Notes: generated by a model from the letters alone, not told the origin. A stretch of DNA of 64,000 nt from Shewanella eurypsychrophilus (GCF_007004545.3 NZ_CP045503.2:124001-188000), one strand, 5' to 3'. Shown: positions 46,339-57,054, numbered from the stretch's first letter. Made by a program: numbers and translations.

Positions 46339-49300
46339 ATGGCACGTTTCTTTATTGATCGCCCTATTTTTGCATGGGTGATCGCCATTCTATTGATGCT
46401 AGCCGGGGTGCTGTCGATTTCAAGCCTTCCGGTTTCTCAGTATCCTAATATTGCACCGCCTTCGGTAGTGATTAGCGCTGTTTATCCTGGCGCATCGGCT
46501 AAGACGATGGAGGATTCGGTAACTCAGGTTATCGAACAGCGAATGACGGGTCTCGACCACCTGCGTTATATCTCATCAACCAGTGATAGTTTTGGTAATG
46601 CGCAGATCACCTTGACCTTTAACTCTGAGGCCGATCCTGATATTGCTCAGGTTCAGGTGCAGAACAAGCTTCAGCTTGCTATGCCACTGCTGCCGCAGGA
46701 AGTTCAGGCACAAGGGGTCAATGTTGCTAAGTCTAGCGCCGGCTTCTTGATGGTTATTGGCTTCGTATCTCAAGATGGCTCTTTAGATAAGAATGATATC
46801 TCCGACTATGTCGGCTCGAATATTCAAGATCCAATGAGCCGTGTTGCGGGGGTGGGTACGATTCAGTTATTTGGTGCCCAGTATGCGATGCGTATCTGGC
46901 TAGATCCACTGAAGCTGACTCAATATAACCTGACCAGTATCGACATTATGGCGTCGATCCGCGAGCAAAATGCCCAGGTTTCAGCGGGTCAATTAGGTGG
47001 TGCGCCATCTTTACCAGGCCAGCAATTGAATGCAACAGTATCGGCGCAGAGTCGCCTACAGACAGCTGAGCAGTTTAAACAAATCATCATCAAATCTGAC
47101 TCATCGGGTGCCAATGTTTATCTTGAAGATGTTGCCAGAGTAGAGCTTGGTGCAGAGAGTTATGCAGTAGAGTCATACTATAACGGTAAGCCTGCTGCTG
47201 GTATTGGTATTCAGTTAGCTACAGGTGCAAACGCCCTCGCGACGGCTGGGCTGGTACGTGAAAAGATTGAAGAGATGAAGCCTTTCTTTCCTCAGGGATT
47301 AGAAGTGGTTTACCCCTACGATACAACACCATTTGTCGAGAAGTCGATTGAAGGGGTTGTGCATACACTGCTTGAAGCAGTAGTGCTAGTTTTCTGTATT
47401 ATGTTCCTATTTTTACAGAACTTTAGGGCTACACTGATCCCAACCATTGCCATTCCGGTTGTATTATTGGGTACCTTTGCAATCTTGTCTGCACTGGGAT
47501 TCTCGATTAACACCTTAACCATGTTTGCTATGGTGCTCGCGATTGGTCTGCTGGTAGATGATGCCATCGTTGTGGTAGAAAATGTTGAACGTGTGATGCA
47601 GGAAGAGGGACTGAGTCCCATTGAGGCGACTAAGAAGTCGATGGATCAGATCACTGGTGCCCTTGTTGGTATTGGTCTAACACTATCTGCAGTATTCGTC
47701 CCTATGGCATTTATGTCGGGATCAACCGGTGTTATTTATCGTCAGTTCTCCGTGACTATTGTATCTGCAATGGCGTTGTCAGTGATGGTTGCTATCATAC
47801 TGACCCCCGCACTTTGTGCCACGATGCTTAAACCGATTAAGAAAGGTGAAAGCCATACAAAGACCGGCTTCTTCGGTTGGTTTAACCGTAAGTTTGATAG
47901 CCTGACTTCACGCTATGAAGCGAGTGTTGCCGCCATGATTAAGCGCACTGGTCGTACTATGATGGTTTATTTAGCCATTGCAGTCGCAGTGGGCTGGATC
48001 TTTATGCGTATGCCGACGGCATTCCTACCCGATGAAGATCAGGGAATCTTGTTTACTCAGGCAATTTTGCCCGTGAACTCCACTCAGCAGGCGACACAAG
48101 ACGTCTTGGATGATGTGACTGACTTCTACCTCAATGCTGAGGGTGATAACGTTAAATCTGTGTTTAGCGTATCAGGCTTTAGTTTCGCAGGTAACGGTCA
48201 AAACATGGGTATTGCGTTCGTTGGCTTGAAAGATTGGTCTGAGCGAACTGAACCAGGTCAAGACGTAGAGTCTGTTGCAGGTCGTGCCATGGGCATGTTT
48301 ATGCAGATGAAAGAGGCCTTCGTGTTTGCTTTCGTGCCGCCAGCGGTTATCGAATTAGGCACAGCAAATGGTTTCGACTTGTATCTACAGGATAGAAATG
48401 GTCAAGGTCATGAAAAGCTAGTCGAAGCACGTAATATGTTGCTTGGTATGGCGTCGCAGAACCCTAACTTGGTCGGTGTTCGTCCTAATGGTCAGGAAGA
48501 TGCGCCTCAGTATCAGATCCAGATCGATCAGGCGAAAATTAGAGCCTTAAGTGTCGATATCAACTCAGTGAACAGCGTACTGGGTACGGCATGGGGTGGT
48601 TCATATGTGAATGACTTTATCGATCGCGGCCGTGTGAAGAAAGTATATGTGCAGGGTGATGCTCAGTATCGTATGCAGCCTGAAGACCTTGATACCTGGT
48701 ATGTACGTAATGCCCAAGGTGAGATGGTGCCTTTCTCTGCTTTCGCTACCGGTAAGTGGGAATATGCTTCACCGCGTTTAGAACGCTTTAACGGTCTGCC
48801 TGCGATGAACATTCAAGGTGGTACTGTGCAAGGTTACAGTACAGGTGCAGCTATGGCTGATATTGAAGCTATGGTTAAGAAGCTGCCACCAGGATTTGGT
48901 GTCGAGTGGAACGGTCTCTCTTATGAGGAACGTCTATCAGGTAACCAGGCTCCTATGCTGTATGCTTTATCTATCATAGTCGTGTTCTTGGTGCTTGCGG
49001 CTCTCTATGAGAGTTGGTCAGTGCCATTTGCTGTGGTCTTGGTTGTGCCTCTGGGTATTATCGGCTCCTTATTGGCGATGAATGCTCGTGGCCTGCCAAA
49101 TGATGTGTTCTTCCAGGTGAGCTTGCTGGCGACTGTGGGGCTTGCTACTAAGAACGCCATCTTGATTGTAGAATTTGCTAAAGAATACTATGAGAAAGGT
49201 GCTGATCTGGTTGATGCTACGCTGCATGCGGTTCGTGTGCGTCTTCGTCCAATCATCATGACTTCATTAGCCTTTGGCTTAGGTGTTGTGCCACTTGCTA

Positions 49301-49488
49301 TCAGTACGGGTGTTGGCTCAGGTAGCCAAAACGCGATTGGTACAGGTGTGTTGGGTGGAATGATGAGCTCGACCTTCTTAGGCATCTTCTTTATCCCAAT
49401 CTTCTTCGTCGTTGTTGAGCGTATCTTCAGCAAGCGAGAGAAAAAAGGGGCTAAGCTTGAGTCTCAGATAAAAACGTCAACGGACTAA
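46339..49488 (+). CDS. RND multidrug efflux pump (AcrB/MexB-like, HAE1)
   Basis: The 1049-residue protein has the full AcrB length. It starts [17 protein letters not shown] and has the proton-relay Asp pair in [15 protein letters not shown]. Large periplasmic loops between TM1-2 and TM7-8 are followed by C-terminal motifs such as [14 protein letters not shown] and [13 protein letters not shown]. It exports hydrophobic drugs and toxic compounds using the proton gradient. It forms an operon with the adaptor gene and ends in a strong terminator. Confidence 0.95.
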   Translation: MARFFIDRPIFAWVIAILLMLAGVLSISSLPVSQYPNIAPPSVVISAVYPGASAKTMEDSVTQVIEQRMTGLDHLRYISSTSDSFGNAQITLTFNSEADPDIAQVQVQNKLQLAMPLLPQEVQAQGVNVAKSSAGFLMVIGFVSQDGSLDKNDISDYVGSNIQDPMSRVAGVGTIQLFGAQYAMRIWLDPLKLTQYNLTSIDIMASIREQNAQVSAGQLGGAPSLPGQQLNATVSAQSRLQTAEQFKQIIIKSDSSGANVYLEDVARVELGAESYAVESYYNGKPAAGIGIQLATGANALATAGLVREKIEEMKPFFPQGLEVVYPYDTTPFVEKSIEGVVHTLLEAVVLVFCIMFLFLQNFRATLIPTIAIPVVLLGTFAILSALGFSINTLTMFAMVLAIGLLVDDAIVVVENVERVMQEEGLSPIEATKKSMDQITGALVGIGLTLSAVFVPMAFMSGSTGVIYRQFSVTIVSAMALSVMVAIILTPALCATMLKPIKKGESHTKTGFFGWFNRKFDSLTSRYEASVAAMIKRTGRTMMVYLAIAVAVGWIFMRMPTAFLPDEDQGILFTQAILPVNSTQQATQDVLDDVTDFYLNAEGDNVKSVFSVSGFSFAGNGQNMGIAFVGLKDWSERTEPGQDVESVAGRAMGMFMQMKEAFVFAFVPPAVIELGTANGFDLYLQDRNGQGHEKLVEARNMLLGMASQNPNLVGVRPNGQEDAPQYQIQIDQAKIRALSVDINSVNSVLGTAWGGSYVNDFIDRGRVKKVYVQGDAQYRMQPEDLDTWYVRNAQGEMVPFSAFATGKWEYASPRLERFNGLPAMNIQGGTVQGYSTGAAMADIEAMVKKLPPGFGVEWNGLSYEERLSGNQAPMLYALSIIVVFLVLAALYESWSVPFAVVLVVPLGIIGSLLAMNARGLPNDVFFQVSLLATVGLATKNAILIVEFAKEYYEKGADLVDATLHAVRVRLRPIIMTSLAFGLGVVPLAISTGVGSGSQNAIGTGVLGGMMSSTFLGIFFIPIFFVVVERIFSKREKKGAKLESQIKTSTD

Positions 49489-49517
49489 TCATCTCCAATA
49501 GTTTGTTTATATCTTAA

Positions 49518-49544
49518 AGCCCGGCATCTGCCGGGCTTTTTTTT
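49518..49544 (+). terminator. Rho-independent terminator of the RND operon
   Basis: AGCCCGGCA (49518-49526) pairs with TGCCGGGCT (49529-49537), followed by eight T. It is the strongest terminator in the window and directly abuts the group II intron remnant. Confidence 0.95.
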
Positions 49545-49755
49545 GCTCAGCGAAGCTGGTAAACCCGAGAGGTTGAAAGAAACCTGTATCACCCGAATAA
49601 GGGGAAGATAATCCGAATGGCAAGGGCGTTGCTGACCAACGGCCGGGTCTGAAGGAAGTCATAGGAAAACTAGAAAAGAGTATGCAGGAGCCGTATAAGA
49701 GGCCCGTACGTACGGTTCTGTTAGTGGGATGCAGTAGGGGCGGAGTAGGCTAGAT
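49545..49755 (+). mobile_element. Group II intron remnant without reverse transcriptase
   Basis: Starting at the end of the terminator T run, the sequence reads like group II intron ribozyme RNA. Domain I-like text is followed by GGTCTGAAGGAAG near 49646. Then comes a domain V-like hairpin: GAGCCGTA (49688-49695) with TACGGTTC (49711-49718) and an AGC catalytic triad in GAGCC. The domain V tip is shorter than usual, and there is no room for the intron ORF, so this is a degenerate fragment. Exact ends are uncertain. Confidence 0.6.
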
Positions 49756-49853
49756 AGATAAACATTAGTTAACTGTTTTTACTCCAGTGGGTGATATATC
49801 TTATCATTGATGGATTTAAATGGATTTTGATTAATCAGGGAGATAATTATTTT

Positions 49854-50273
49854 ATGGATAGCCAGAGATACGCAGGTTTTAGAATTCGATTGGTCGCGGC
49901 AGTTATTGACCTTCTTATTATGGTACCTGCTGTTTTCATCCCTTTGAGTCTGATCTATGGCGGTGACTATTGGGAAGGAGATCAAATCATATATGGTTTC
50001 TGGGATCTATTTTTAGGCTATATTCTCCCCTTTGTTGTCACTATTTTCTTCTGGTTAAGATACCTCGGAACCCCAGGGAAAATGTTCACTAAGTTACGCG
50101 TGGTTGATGCAGAAACAGGGAACAAGCTGACTCTTGCTCAAGCTCTTGGACGATACTTTGGTTATATTCTTGCTATGCTTCCTTGCTTTATTGGCCTAAT
50201 CTGGATTGGGTTAGATGAAAAGAAGCAAGGCTGGCACGATAAGTTGGCTAACACTGTGGTTGTCAGGGGCTAG
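49854..50273 (+). CDS. RDD family membrane protein
   Basis: The ATG at 49854 gives 139 residues with the RDD-type start (YAGFRIRLVAAVIDLLIM, with the Arg and Asp of the family name), three hydrophobic helices, and TPGKMFTKLRVVDAETG. RDD proteins are small membrane proteins, some proposed to be ion or small-molecule transporters; the function here is unknown. GGGAG lies about twelve bases before the start. It is 25 bases before the lipase-like gene and possibly co-transcribed. Confidence 0.82.
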   Translation: MDSQRYAGFRIRLVAAVIDLLIMVPAVFIPLSLIYGGDYWEGDQIIYGFWDLFLGYILPFVVTIFFWLRYLGTPGKMFTKLRVVDAETGNKLTLAQALGRYFGYILAMLPCFIGLIWIGLDEKKQGWHDKLANTVVVRG

Positions 50274-50298
50274 ATAGTTACAAGGGGAGAATCACCTG

Positions 50299-51009
50299 AT
50301 GAAAATGGTACCGACACTCTTGGTATTCTTAACCTGTGTTGTTTCGACTAATGTATTTGCGGATGAATGCGTTGTACTGTTGCACGGGTTAGGCCGAAGT
50401 GCTGCTTCAATGGAAAAGCTTGCCGGGGTACTGGAACTGCAAGGTTATCACATTGCAAATATCAGTTACCCGTCCCGAAAAATGTCAATTGAATCTCTGG
50501 CCAATATCGCTGTGAGGGATGGGTTAGCACAATGCAACAAAGCGAAAGCGACTCAAGTTAATTTCGTAACTCACTCACTTGGTGGAATTCTTGTAAGGCA
50601 GTTCTATAGTCATCATAGCGCAAGTGCTGTTAATCGAGTCGTGATGTTAGGCCCGCCAAATCAAGGTAGTGAGATAGTAGATAAACTAGGCTTATTACCT
50701 GGTTATGAATTGATCACAGGAAAAGCTGGTACGCAGCTAGGTACTGATATCAATAGTGTTCCAAAGCAATTAGGACCTGTGAATTTTGAATTGGGTATAA
50801 TCGCAGGAACTCAATCCATTAATCCGATCATGTCGAGTATGCTTCCTAACCATGATGACGGAAAGGTCTCTGTAGCTGCTACTAAAGTGAAGGGAATGAG
50901 TGATTTTGTTGCATTGCCAACGATACACTCGCATATGATGAAAAATGATGCTGTGATCAAAGAGGTTGTAAGTTTTCTCAGTGAGGGACGCTTTACGCTG
51001 AGTCATTGA
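50299..51009 (+). CDS. Exported lipase-like alpha/beta hydrolase
   Basis: The 236-residue protein has a signal peptide (cleavage near NVFA-DE), an oxyanion-type LLHGLGRSA loop, and the nucleophile elbow THSLGG with Ser near residue 96. A late His in TIHSHMM (about residue 213) could complete the triad. It resembles triacylglycerol lipase/PGAP1-like small hydrolases. It is probably periplasmic or secreted and acts on esters or lipids. It converges on the hybrid kinase gene. Confidence 0.8.
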   Translation: MKMVPTLLVFLTCVVSTNVFADECVVLLHGLGRSAASMEKLAGVLELQGYHIANISYPSRKMSIESLANIAVRDGLAQCNKAKATQVNFVTHSLGGILVRQFYSHHSASAVNRVVMLGPPNQGSEIVDKLGLLPGYELITGKAGTQLGTDINSVPKQLGPVNFELGIIAGTQSINPIMSSMLPNHDDGKVSVAATKVKGMSDFVALPTIHSHMMKNDAVIKEVVSFLSEGRFTLSH

Positions 51010-51025
51010 TTTTGAAATCTATAAT

Positions 51026-54000
51026 TTACGCGCTTAGGTATTGCTCTAACTTTGCATGGATGCGCTCGCTATCTATTGGCTTGGCAAGATAATCATTCAT
51101 GCCTGAATCTAAACATTTTTCTCTATCGCCAAGCATGGCATTGGCTGTCATAGCAATAATGATGATGTCTTTACACTTGTCTCCAGCAGTGCCGGCACGA
51201 ATGGCTTTCGTGGCCTCATAGCCATCCATTTCAGGCATCTGGCAATCCATTAAAATAACTGAGTATTGATCGCTGCTTTCCTGTGATTGATTGAGTTTTT
51301 TGATGGCCTCAATACCATTATTAGCAATATCTGCTCTAAGTCCGAGCTCATCTAAAATCCCTGTTGCGACCAGTTGGTTAACCCTGTTGTCTTCAACCAG
51401 GAGTACTCTACTACTCCCTAGGCCTGTTAAGCACTTAGGGGTGTTCAATGAGTTGGCTTTTGCTAATGCATCACTATTATCGGAAATCATCGCGAGAGAG
51501 TGATATAGATTGGAGGGGGTAACGGGTTTAGATAGGTAGGCATCGAAACCTATATTAGATAAACGATCTGTGTCGCCATGATCCGCGACCGAAGTCATCA
51601 TAATGAGCCGTATTGGCATAAATTTGGGCGCTGTCTTTATTAACTTGCCTAATTGAGCACCATCCATATTAGGCATATTCATATCAATAAATGCAATATC
51701 AAAGAAGGGCTCGTTAGTGGACTTGAACATTTTTTTACACAGCTTTAATGCTGCTCTGCCACTATTAGCTTCAGTCACTTTCGCACCCCACAACTCTAAC
51801 TGTTGCCTAAGTACTCGTCGATTGGTTTGGCTGTCATCAACGATGAGTAAGCTCTGCTCCGAGAGATCAATATTCGCAGTGACAGGCTTAGGCTGTGAAC
51901 TTTCATCAAGTAGGATCTCCATAGAGAAACAACTGCCTTGATTGGGCTGACTTGAGACGTGGATGTCTCCGCCCATTAAATGGCAGAGTTGCTTCACTAT
52001 GGTCAGGCCTAAACCTGTGCCGCCATATTGCCGAGTCGTAGAGGCGTCTATCTGCTGAAATGAATCAAAAAGTATGGAGAGCTTATCTTCTGGAATGCCA
52101 ATACCTGTATCTCTGACATCACAGCGAAAAACTAGCCTGTTGTCTTTCTGATAAGATATTTTTGCGATAAGTACAATCTCTCCTTCATGGGTAAATTTTA
52201 TCGCATTAGCGACTAAGTTGGTAAGAATTTGACGGATCCGTCCAGGATCACCTTTTACATTGAGATGATGAAGTTCAGATAAATCTATGATGAGTTCAAG
52301 TTGTTTCTCTTGAGCAAATTGGGCCATTCCTTGGGTCAATTCACACAATAGTTGTTCTAGATTGAAATCAATAGATTCCAGTTCTAGTTTCCCAGCCTCT
52401 ACTTTTGAGTAATCTAAGATGTCATTGATGAGTGTCAGTAACGATTGTGCGCTGGATTTGGCAATACTAGCTTTTTGACATTGATCTTCGTCCAGATGAG
52501 TTTTTAATAACAGATCTAACATGCCAAGCACGCCGTTCATTGGTGTGCGGATCTCATGGCTCATGCTAGCTAAAAACTCATTCTTAGTTTTAGCGGCATC
52601 CTCTGCAACTTCCTTGGCTTTTATCAGAATTTTCTCTGACTCTATATGTGATGTTATGTCTCTATAGCTCCATACCCGTCCACACAACTCACCCTCAAGC
52701 AGCATAGGGTTAGAGGTTCTTTCAATGGTTTTCCCGTCTAAAGTCGATATCACATCTGTGGTAATTTCGAGGGAAAACTCATCTGATTGAGTTTCAATGA
52801 TTAGCCTCTCATCATCTAAGATACGGCTGACTAAATGATGTTGTAACTTGGCTTTATTTAGAGCTATTTCAGGTATCTGCCATAGAGTAAAAAACTCTTG
52901 GTTACTTCTTAGGATCTCTCCCTTGATGTCAGTGACTAAGATACCGTTATCGGTCGACTCTAGCGTCGATGATAGTAGGCTGAGAGTCGCTTTTATTTCA
53001 GCCTCAACCCTCTTTCTCTCAATGATTTCGATATCGAGTTTATCTTTACTCGTCGTCGTGGTTTGTAAGCTATTAGCCATGCTATTCATGGTGCGGCCCA
53101 GTTGGCCTATCTCATCACTTCCTAGATCAGGAAGACGATAGCTTAGTTTGCCTTTGCCTAATGTTTCCGAGCCAAACTGTAATATTTTTAATCGCTGAGC
53201 TAGACCATATTTTGATAGCAAGTAAAGCAGTAGAGATAAAGAAATAAGGCCGATAGCAATAGAGGCGAGGATAACATTAGAAATTTTTTCCAATGGCTTG
53301 AATGCTTGCTCTTGGTCATAAAGTATATCTAACCTACCTTTCATTCCCCCGATGGTGAATTGACGACTTTTGATAAGCTCATTGCTAGTTATTTGTGTTC
53401 CCTTTGAATTATTGAACTTGTATTCAATAAGAGCTGCGTCACCTGTTTCATATACGGTAGCTGATGTGATGGCGCTGCCGGATGCGTTAAGCTCATCCAC
53501 GACATTTTTAAGTATTGAGCTATTTAATGATTGCCAATCGACACTGAGTATCACATAGCCAATCAGTTCTCCTCGCTTAAGAATACGGGTCATCAACCAT
53601 TGGCTTAAATGAAGGGGGACGCCGATTATTTTTAAATATGGGTCGGCTTGTGGTTGACTAGAACTGCTAGTTTGACCTTCATTGAGTGGGGTATAGAGCG
53701 GGTTGTCAGAGATATTATTGAGTAGCAGTAACTCTCCATTGATGCGGTTGTTATTGGGATCTCGGGTACTGACAGAAAATATGGTTCCATCAGGCTCAGT
53801 GATTATCGCGTAGTTTATAAATGGGTAGATACTGGGTAGATCATTAAGGACTTGGCTGACACCACGATTCTCGAATAGATCGAGTGCTTTGCGGATCTGA
53901 CGATTTTTTGATGCGACATGTAATATGCTGATTGATTGCTGGTGGTTTGTGGCAATTTTGTCTATCGCGAGCTGAACATTTCCTTCAAGTTGGCTGGAGT

Positions 54001-54112
54001 GTATATGAGAAACTAAGTTCAGCAACTGATGTTGAAGATAGTAACCTAGTGATCCGAAGACTAAGATTATTACCATCGAACTTGAAACAAGAAGCTTACT
54101 GACTAGTGTCAT
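51026..54112 (-). CDS. Hybrid sensor histidine kinase with two receiver domains
   Basis: The 1028-residue protein has TM1 near 9-28, a periplasmic sensor to about 275, TM2 near 277-297, HAMP, a PAS-like region (about 375-490), and HisKA with ASMSHEIRTPMNG (H519). HATPase motifs follow, then two receivers: LLIVDDSQTNRR with phospho-acceptor D810, and VLLVEDNRVNQL with VILMDCQMPEMDG. No C-terminal Hpt is present, so a separate phosphotransfer protein is needed. It lies 27 bases after a periplasmic binding protein gene, which probably presents the ligand. Confidence 0.88.
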   Translation of the reverse strand: MTLVSKLLVSSSMVIILVFGSLGYYLQHQLLNLVSHIHSSQLEGNVQLAIDKIATNHQQSISILHVASKNRQIRKALDLFENRGVSQVLNDLPSIYPFINYAIITEPDGTIFSVSTRDPNNNRINGELLLLNNISDNPLYTPLNEGQTSSSSQPQADPYLKIIGVPLHLSQWLMTRILKRGELIGYVILSVDWQSLNSSILKNVVDELNASGSAITSATVYETGDAALIEYKFNNSKGTQITSNELIKSRQFTIGGMKGRLDILYDQEQAFKPLEKISNVILASIAIGLISLSLLLYLLSKYGLAQRLKILQFGSETLGKGKLSYRLPDLGSDEIGQLGRTMNSMANSLQTTTTSKDKLDIEIIERKRVEAEIKATLSLLSSTLESTDNGILVTDIKGEILRSNQEFFTLWQIPEIALNKAKLQHHLVSRILDDERLIIETQSDEFSLEITTDVISTLDGKTIERTSNPMLLEGELCGRVWSYRDITSHIESEKILIKAKEVAEDAAKTKNEFLASMSHEIRTPMNGVLGMLDLLLKTHLDEDQCQKASIAKSSAQSLLTLINDILDYSKVEAGKLELESIDFNLEQLLCELTQGMAQFAQEKQLELIIDLSELHHLNVKGDPGRIRQILTNLVANAIKFTHEGEIVLIAKISYQKDNRLVFRCDVRDTGIGIPEDKLSILFDSFQQIDASTTRQYGGTGLGLTIVKQLCHLMGGDIHVSSQPNQGSCFSMEILLDESSQPKPVTANIDLSEQSLLIVDDSQTNRRVLRQQLELWGAKVTEANSGRAALKLCKKMFKSTNEPFFDIAFIDMNMPNMDGAQLGKLIKTAPKFMPIRLIMMTSVADHGDTDRLSNIGFDAYLSKPVTPSNLYHSLAMISDNSDALAKANSLNTPKCLTGLGSSRVLLVEDNRVNQLVATGILDELGLRADIANNGIEAIKKLNQSQESSDQYSVILMDCQMPEMDGYEATKAIRAGTAGDKCKDIIIIAMTANAMLGDREKCLDSGMNDYLAKPIDSERIHAKLEQYLSA

Positions 54113-54139
54113 TGAGCATTTTCCTTCACTTCACCAGGG

Positions 54140-55156
54140 CTAGTCTTCAGTAAGCGTGAGTCGCTGTCTGGCATCTAGGGGTAGTGTTAAGCCAACCGCT
54201 GCGATGCTCCTTGGGTTAGCAAGGAATAGTGGTGGGTTTTGCACCTCTGATTTTATTTGAGTTGGAGCCATATTCTGCAATAAAACCTGAGCGGCTTTTT
54301 GTCCTGCCATTTCACCTAGAATATAAAAGTCGGCTACAGGGCCAAACGTTGAACCAGCTTCGATGCCTTGTTTATTTGAGCTTAAAATAGGAGTTTGACT
54401 GGCAATTGATACTTCAATGAGTGCTTGCTCTCCGCCTCCTTGGAGTAAGGTATCTGTTGTGGTAATAAACAGATCGACTTTTTCAGCGTTGGCGCTGGCT
54501 AGTTCGACCAGCTCCTCAATATTGGATGGCTCTAAGTTTAATACTTTTATTTTTTGACGTTTGAGCAGCCGGATGAGGTTCGCTGCTTGTATATTTGAAT
54601 TGGGCTCGCCTTTTCGGTGGATAATAGCTGCTGTTTTTGTGTCAGGTAGCACCAGATTTAGTAAGGTAATATAGTTAGACAAGGGCACATAATTACTGGT
54701 GCCGACTAAGTTATTGCCTGAGTAGTCGAACGATTCTATTAGGCCTGAATCAGCAGGGTAAGTAACAATGGAGAATATGATAGGAAGATCTTTGGGTAAG
54801 GTATTCTTCATGATCGAAGTACCTGGGGTTGTTAACGAGTACACCAAGTCGACTTTCTCTTCTAAGAAACGCTTAGCGACAGCGGTTTGTATTTTTTTAT
54901 CTGCAACTGATTCGCCTTGCAAATAAGTGACATTGTGGCCTTCTTTAAGTCCAGCCTGATGCATACCTGCTTTAAAGCCCTTAACGCTATCTTCATATCC
55001 TGACCATACCGCTAATCCAACCGTATAGTTTTCATCTCCCCAAGCAGGCAGGCTCAGCATGAGTGAGATGAGTAGCAGTGGGTGAATAAACCTAGAGATG
55101 GAATTATTCAGGGTGTTGAGTCGATAGAGACAGAGGTGTTTGATTCCCTTCGGCAT
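54140..55156 (-). CDS. ABC-type substrate-binding protein (PF04392-like), no cognate transporter nearby
   Basis: The ATG at 55156 with AAGGAGAGG gives 338 residues with a signal peptide ending near SLPAWG-DE. The mature part resembles the ABC_sub_bind/TrpX family (YTVGLAVWSGYEDSVKGFKAG, VYSLTTPGTSIMKNTLPKDLPIIF). No permease or ATPase gene is adjacent. It precedes the hybrid kinase, so it may act as a sensor partner rather than an importer subunit. The longer frame to 55195 would put extra residues before the signal peptide. Confidence 0.8.
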   Translation of the reverse strand: MPKGIKHLCLYRLNTLNNSISRFIHPLLLISLMLSLPAWGDENYTVGLAVWSGYEDSVKGFKAGMHQAGLKEGHNVTYLQGESVADKKIQTAVAKRFLEEKVDLVYSLTTPGTSIMKNTLPKDLPIIFSIVTYPADSGLIESFDYSGNNLVGTSNYVPLSNYITLLNLVLPDTKTAAIIHRKGEPNSNIQAANLIRLLKRQKIKVLNLEPSNIEELVELASANAEKVDLFITTTDTLLQGGGEQALIEVSIASQTPILSSNKQGIEAGSTFGPVADFYILGEMAGQKAAQVLLQNMAPTQIKSEVQNPPLFLANPRSIAAVGLTLPLDARQRLTLTED

Positions 55157-55329
55157 TGACCTCTCCTTGGTTGCATTTAGCGATGTCGATTTCATTTGTC
55201 CCTATATTCTAGTTAAAGATTTCGAGATTGCTTACTTTTAACCATGTTTTCCATAAGGTTTAACGTGTGGGATGAGTTGATTTTAAGGCGGGGTTAGACT
55301 CAAGTGTGAGAGCTTATAAAAATTTCTCC

Positions 55330-55367
55330 GTTTGATAATAAGCTCATCCATGAGCTTATTATCAAAC
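55330..55367. repeat. Perfect 18-bp inverted repeat after the AbgT gene
   Basis: GTTTGATAATAAGCTCAT (55330-55347) is perfectly inverted as ATGAGCTTATTATCAAAC (55350-55367) with a two-base gap. It lies five bases downstream of the AbgT stop. No T run follows on either strand, so it could be a terminator of atypical form or an RNA-stabilising hairpin. Confidence 0.6.
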
Positions 55368-55372
55368 ATTAT

Positions 55373-56989
55373 TTATGGTGTGTAATAGGTCTCTGCACCA
55401 GGACCAACTGGTAGCCCAAGTGCAAATACCCAGATGAAAAAGAAGATTGTCCAACCAATAAAGAACACAATTGAATATGGCAACATGGTTGCAATGAGAG
55501 TGCCTATGCCTAAATTCTTCTTATATTGGGAGGCGACCGCTAAGATTAATCCGAAATAACTCATCATAGGGGTGATTAAGTTAGTCACTGAATCACCAAT
55601 TCGATAGGCTGCCTGTATCGTTTCTGGAGCATAACCCACGAGCATCAACATAGGCACGAAGATAGGCGCCGTAACGGCCCACTGGGCTGAGGCGCTACCT
55701 AACATTAGGTTGATAAAACCACACATCATGATGAACAGCACAAATACCAAGGGGCCAGTTAACCCGATGGCGCTCAATGCATCGGCACCAGATACTGCCA
55801 GCACCGCACCTAAGTTAGTCCATTTAAAGAAGGCTACAAACTGAGAGGCGAAGAACACCAGCACAATATACATGCCCATAGAGCTCATGCTGTGAGACAT
55901 AGCATCGATAACATCTTTGTCTCGTTTCATTGTGCCGACGACCTTACCGTAGACTAAGCCTGGAATAGCAAAGCAGACAAAGATAAAGGCAACAATTCCC
56001 TCGAGGAAAGGTGAGCCAGCCACTAAGCCTGTTTCCGGGTTCCTAAGCGGGCCGTTTTCAGGGACCACGGTTAATGCTATCAGTGCCGATAGGATTAGAA
56101 CCGAAATTCCCGCAGCTTTAAGCCCACGTTTCTCTTCGGCACTAACGCTGTCCATTTTTTGGTTAGATAGGTCGGTGCTAGCTTCATCGGCATCGTACTT
56201 GCCAAGTTTTGGCTCAACAATTTTTTCAGTTACCAGCGCACCTAATGTGGTGATCAGAAAGGTTGAGACAAACATGAAGTACCAGTTCACCTCAGGACCA
56301 ACAGTATATTCAGGATCGATCATCTGAGCTGCCGCTTCTGTGATACCTGAGAGCAAAGGATCGACAGTGCCTAATAATAGGTTGGCACTATAACCCCCAG
56401 AAACACCTGCGAAGGCGGCGGCAAGTCCAGCCAGTGGGTGACGTCCCAGCGAGTGAAAGATCATCGCGGCCATAGGAATTAAGACAACGTAGCCCAGTTC
56501 GGATGCAGTATTAGAAATAATCCCTGCGAAGACGATAGTTAATGTGACTAAGCGTTTAGAGGCGCCCATTACTAGCAAGCGCATTGCGGCTGAGAGCATG
56601 CCAGAGCGTTCGGCAATTCCCACCCCTAAAAGGGCAACGAGCACGGTACCTAATGGCGTAAACCCAGTAAAGTTGGTGACCAGGTTTGAGACAATCATTC
56701 TCAGTCCTTCACCATTCATTAAACTTACAACATGGATCAACCCATCTTCACTGCGCCCAGATGAACCAATAGGTCTAGGATCGGCTATCGAAAGCTCAAA
56801 GTAGCCTGCGATGCCACTGATAACAATAACGGCCATACAGAACATGGCAAAAAGAGTGATAGGATGTGGGAGTAAATTACCTAACCGTTCGACAATATTA
56901 AGAAAGCGGACAAACGCTCCGCTTTGCTCTGTTGATTTCTCCGTTGAATTGAGAGGTATATTTACACTCTCGTCTTTATTTGAACCCAT
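55373..56989 (-). CDS. AbgT family transporter (p-aminobenzoyl-glutamate type)
   Basis: The 538-residue protein has about eleven hydrophobic helices. It has the family blocks LLPHPITLFAMFCMAV, GVGIAERSGMLSAA, ISNTASELGYVVLIPMAA, GSASAQWAVTAPIFVPML and YRIGDSVTNLITPMM. AbgT carries p-aminobenzoyl-glutamate in E. coli, while some homologues export sulfonamides. Two palindromes lie 66 to 104 bases upstream, and a membrane AraC regulator is encoded behind them, so it is probably regulated. An exporter role is equally possible. Confidence 0.9.
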   Translation of the reverse strand: MGSNKDESVNIPLNSTEKSTEQSGAFVRFLNIVERLGNLLPHPITLFAMFCMAVIVISGIAGYFELSIADPRPIGSSGRSEDGLIHVVSLMNGEGLRMIVSNLVTNFTGFTPLGTVLVALLGVGIAERSGMLSAAMRLLVMGASKRLVTLTIVFAGIISNTASELGYVVLIPMAAMIFHSLGRHPLAGLAAAFAGVSGGYSANLLLGTVDPLLSGITEAAAQMIDPEYTVGPEVNWYFMFVSTFLITTLGALVTEKIVEPKLGKYDADEASTDLSNQKMDSVSAEEKRGLKAAGISVLILSALIALTVVPENGPLRNPETGLVAGSPFLEGIVAFIFVCFAIPGLVYGKVVGTMKRDKDVIDAMSHSMSSMGMYIVLVFFASQFVAFFKWTNLGAVLAVSGADALSAIGLTGPLVFVLFIMMCGFINLMLGSASAQWAVTAPIFVPMLMLVGYAPETIQAAYRIGDSVTNLITPMMSYFGLILAVASQYKKNLGIGTLIATMLPYSIVFFIGWTIFFFIWVFALGLPVGPGAETYYTP

Positions 56990-57054
56990 ACCCTGCTTCC
57001 TTCAATTTCGGTCTCTGTGGACCTTATGATTGTCACTTTATCGCTGACTTTTTC

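Noticed and set aside
49554..49755. tRNA or structured riboswitch downstream of the RND operon
   Set aside because: No tRNA cloverleaf can be drawn; domain V-like pairing fits a group II intron fragment better.
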